Assembly: GCA_026709085.1 (NCBI GenBank)
Contig: JAPOTR010000050.1
Span: forward strand, 1-64,000
Origin: Cyanobacteria bacterium MAG CAR3_bin_5
GTDB taxonomy: Bacteria > Cyanobacteriota > Cyanobacteriia > PCC-6307 > Cyanobiaceae
Length of the DNA stretch: 64,000 bases
Direction: 5' to 3'
Position 1 is the first letter of the stretch, and each line of letters begins with the position of its first letter. The translations under genes were made by a program, and so were the position numbers. This document shows positions 62,517 through 64,000 of this stretch, piece after piece. The notes beneath the pieces were generated by a model. That model searched no databases, was not told the origin of the DNA, and saw only the letters and a program-made list of their open reading frames with translations.

Positions 62517-63407
62517 AGACCGGCCCACCCCACCCCGTAATGCCCGCAGGGCTGCGCCCACGTCAGGCTGACCCATCAGGGCTTCCCCCACCAGCACCGC
62601 CTGGGCGCCGGCAGCCGCCACTTGCTCCAGATCCTGGTGCTCCTTCAGGCCGGACTCGCTCACCAGCAGGGCGCCGCCCTGGCGCAGGGCCTGGCGATAG
62701 GTGGCGGCCAGGCGCCGGGTCACGGTCAGGTCGGTGGCGAAGGTGGCGAGGTCCCGGTTGTTGATGCCGATCAGGTCCACCCCGAGGGCGATGGCCCGCT
62801 CCATCTCCCCGGCGTCATGCACCTCCACCAGGCAGTCCAACCCCAACCGGCGGGCCACCTTGTGCAGGTAACGAACGTCCTGATCCGAGAGGACGGCGGC
62901 AATGAGCAGGGCCGCGTCGGCGCCGGCCGCCCGGGCCTGGAACAACTGGTAGGGGGAGAGGATGAAGTCCTTGCAGAGCAGAGGCAGGGGCACCGCCTCC
63001 CGCACGGCGCTGAGCACCCCGAAGCCGCCTTGGAAAAACTGCCGATCCGTGAGCACCGAGATGCAGGACGCTCCAGCGGCGGCGTAGGCCCGGGACAGGG
63101 CCACCGGGTCAAAATCTTCGCGGATGACCCCTCGGCTGGGACTGGCTTTCTTGATTTCCGCAATGACGGCCGGCCGTTCCGCCGCCTGGTGTAATGCCCG
63201 CCGGAAACCCCGGGTGGGGGGCAGTTGCTCCACCTGCTGCTGCAACTCCTGCAGGGGTACCCGCTGGCGGGCCTGCTCCAGTTCCTCCCCCTTGGCCCAG
63301 ACGATTTTCTCCAGAATGTGGCGGGGCTCGCTCTCCGGATGGGGGGTGGCGTAGGTGAGATGGGCCACCCGCACCAGGGAATTGGGGGGGCGACGGCGAA
63401 TCTGCAT
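62493..63407 (-). CDS. trpC: Indole-3-glycerol phosphate synthase
   Basis: TrpC (304 residues) catalyses the fourth step of tryptophan synthesis. Signatures: [11 protein letters not shown] near residue 82, L-C-K-D-F-I near 145, L-V-E-V-H-D near 194, G-I-N-N-R-D-L near 215 and S-E-S-G-L near 250. The N-terminal extension M-Q-I-R-R-R-P-P-N is typical of marine Synechococcus. The lpdA gene lies upstream on the same strand (21-bp gap). Confidence 0.95.
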   Translation of the reverse strand: MQIRRRPPNSLVRVAHLTYATPHPESEPRHILEKIVWAKGEELEQARQRVPLQELQQQVEQLPPTRGFRRALHQAAERPAVIAEIKKASPSRGVIREDFDPVALSRAYAAAGASCISVLTDRQFFQGGFGVLSAVREAVPLPLLCKDFILSPYQLFQARAAGADAALLIAAVLSDQDVRYLHKVARRLGLDCLVEVHDAGEMERAIALGVDLIGINNRDLATFATDLTVTRRLAATYRQALRQGGALLVSESGLKEHQDLEQVAAAGAQAVLVGEALMGQPDVGAALRALRGGVGRSSAFPQQQ

Positions 63408-63428
63408 GGGTGGTCCGGTGGGTGAGGA

Positions 63429-64000
63429 TCAGGAGGAGAGGACAGCGGCGGCTTGCTTATAGGCCACCTCCACCACCTCGCTGAGGGTGGGATGGGTATG
63501 CACGGCCCGGCTGAGCTGCCGGACGGACTGGCCCGTAGCCATGGCATTGGCCACTTCCTGAATCAGATCCCCCGCGTGGAGACCGTAAATCTGGGCCCCC
63601 AGCACCCGGCCGTTGTCCCGACGGAACAGGAGTTTCATGAGGCCGTCCCCTTCGGCTTCCGCCAGGGCCTTGGCGTTGGCGCGGAAATAACTGCGCACAC
63701 TGCCCAACTCGAACCCCTGCTCCCCGGCCTCCGCCTGGGCCTGCTCCTGGGTGAGCCCCACGGAACTGATCTCGGGATGGGTGAAGGTGACGGCCGGAAT
63801 GCTTCGGTAATCCATGGTACGCCCACGGCCGAGGATGTTCTCCACCGCCACGATGCCCTGGGCGGCGGCGGCATGGGCCAGCATGAGCTTGCCCGTCACG
63901 TCCCCCACGGCCCATAACCCTTCAACGGGTTCACCATCCGCCAGCACCCGCAGCCCCTCGTCCACGGGAATAAAGCCCCGCTCCGTGGCCACCCCCACAC
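63429..64000 (-). CDS. lpdA: Dihydrolipoamide dehydrogenase, C-terminal part
   Basis: The frame runs off the right edge, so only about 190 residues are seen. The FAD-binding W-A-V-G-D-V-T-G-K-L-M-L-A-H-A-A and the dimerisation domain with T-F-T-H-P-E-I-S-S-V-G and the active-site H-T-H-P-T-L-S-E are present. The enzyme is the E3 part of pyruvate and related dehydrogenase complexes. It stands just before trpC, an arrangement I recall from marine picocyanobacteria. Confidence 0.92.
   Translation of the reverse strand, partial: VGVATERGFIPVDEGLRVLADGEPVEGLWAVGDVTGKLMLAHAAAAQGIVAVENILGRGRTMDYRSIPAVTFTHPEISSVGLTQEQAQAEAGEQGFELGSVRSYFRANAKALAEAEGDGLMKLLFRRDNGRVLGAQIYGLHAGDLIQEVANAMATGQSVRQLSRAVHTHPTLSEVVEVAYKQAAAVLSS

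Noticed and set aside
1-64000. CRISPR arrays
   Set aside because: The only regular repeats are coding (321-bp Calx-beta units and 189-bp LysM units); no short repeats with unique spacers were seen.

Overview
The window looks like a chromosome segment from a picocyanobacterium of the marine Synechococcus lineage. It carries plastocyanin, the D1-processing protease, cyanobacterial-type DUF2839, DUF6761 and Ycf20/DUF565 proteins, a probable Tic22 homolog, FutB-type iron permease, ThyX, DapB, HemE, TrpC and LpdA. Calx-beta repeat proteins, leucine-rich repeats, several restriction systems and a dense accessory island are a mix I associate with sponge-associated Synechococcus (the Candidatus Synechococcus spongiarum type). 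That assignment is inference, not something the sequence proves.

Layout. 1-3.9 kb: a large secreted Calx-beta repeat protein on the minus strand, running off the left edge. 4.0-7.1 kb: minus-strand operon rimM, manC, sugar-nucleotide epimerase. 7.1-16.8 kb: plus-strand core genes (secreted small protein, CocE-type hydrolase, glgB, hemE, epimerase, petE, clpB). 16.8-18.4 kb: DUF2839 and two decayed beta-barrel fragments in opposite orientation. 18.6-22.9 kb: ctpA, two regulators with degenerate receiver domains, DUF6761, monothiol glutaredoxin and BolA. 23.5-24.9 kb: an IS605-type element with a damaged tnpB. 24.9-27.6 kb: G3E GTPase and iron permease. 27.6-31.9 kb: first accessory patch, with a low-GC frameshifted gene, a CoiA-like protein and a PaeR7I/XhoI-type restriction-modification pair. 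32-42.6 kb: core genes (UPF0104, larC, alanine symporter, Ycf20, LysM protein, dapB, folP).

42.7-53.6 kb is the main accessory island, between folP and an amidohydrolase gene. It holds a two-gene cassette (OLD-like ATPase plus a small protein with an E-A-K nuclease-like motif), a single-chain MmeI-type restriction-modification enzyme, a 1214-residue SIR2-domain protein, a truncated ATPase start, a Panacea antitoxin with a two-helix membrane partner, and a DUF5131 protein. The ATPase/E-A-K cassette is the best candidate for an undescribed system; the SIR2 protein and the Panacea pair are the next best.

53.7-64 kb returns to core genes (amidohydrolase, thyX, ispF-larB, CYTH, prohibitin, Tic22-like, O-methyltransferase, trpC, lpdA). 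It is interrupted by a tnpB remnant that now supplies the start of ispF and by a decayed LRR/Calx-beta/barrel gene. Several findings tie together: three truncated copies of one outer-membrane barrel, two tnpB copies at different stages of decay, and clustered defence genes. No rRNA gene, tRNA gene or CRISPR array was seen.
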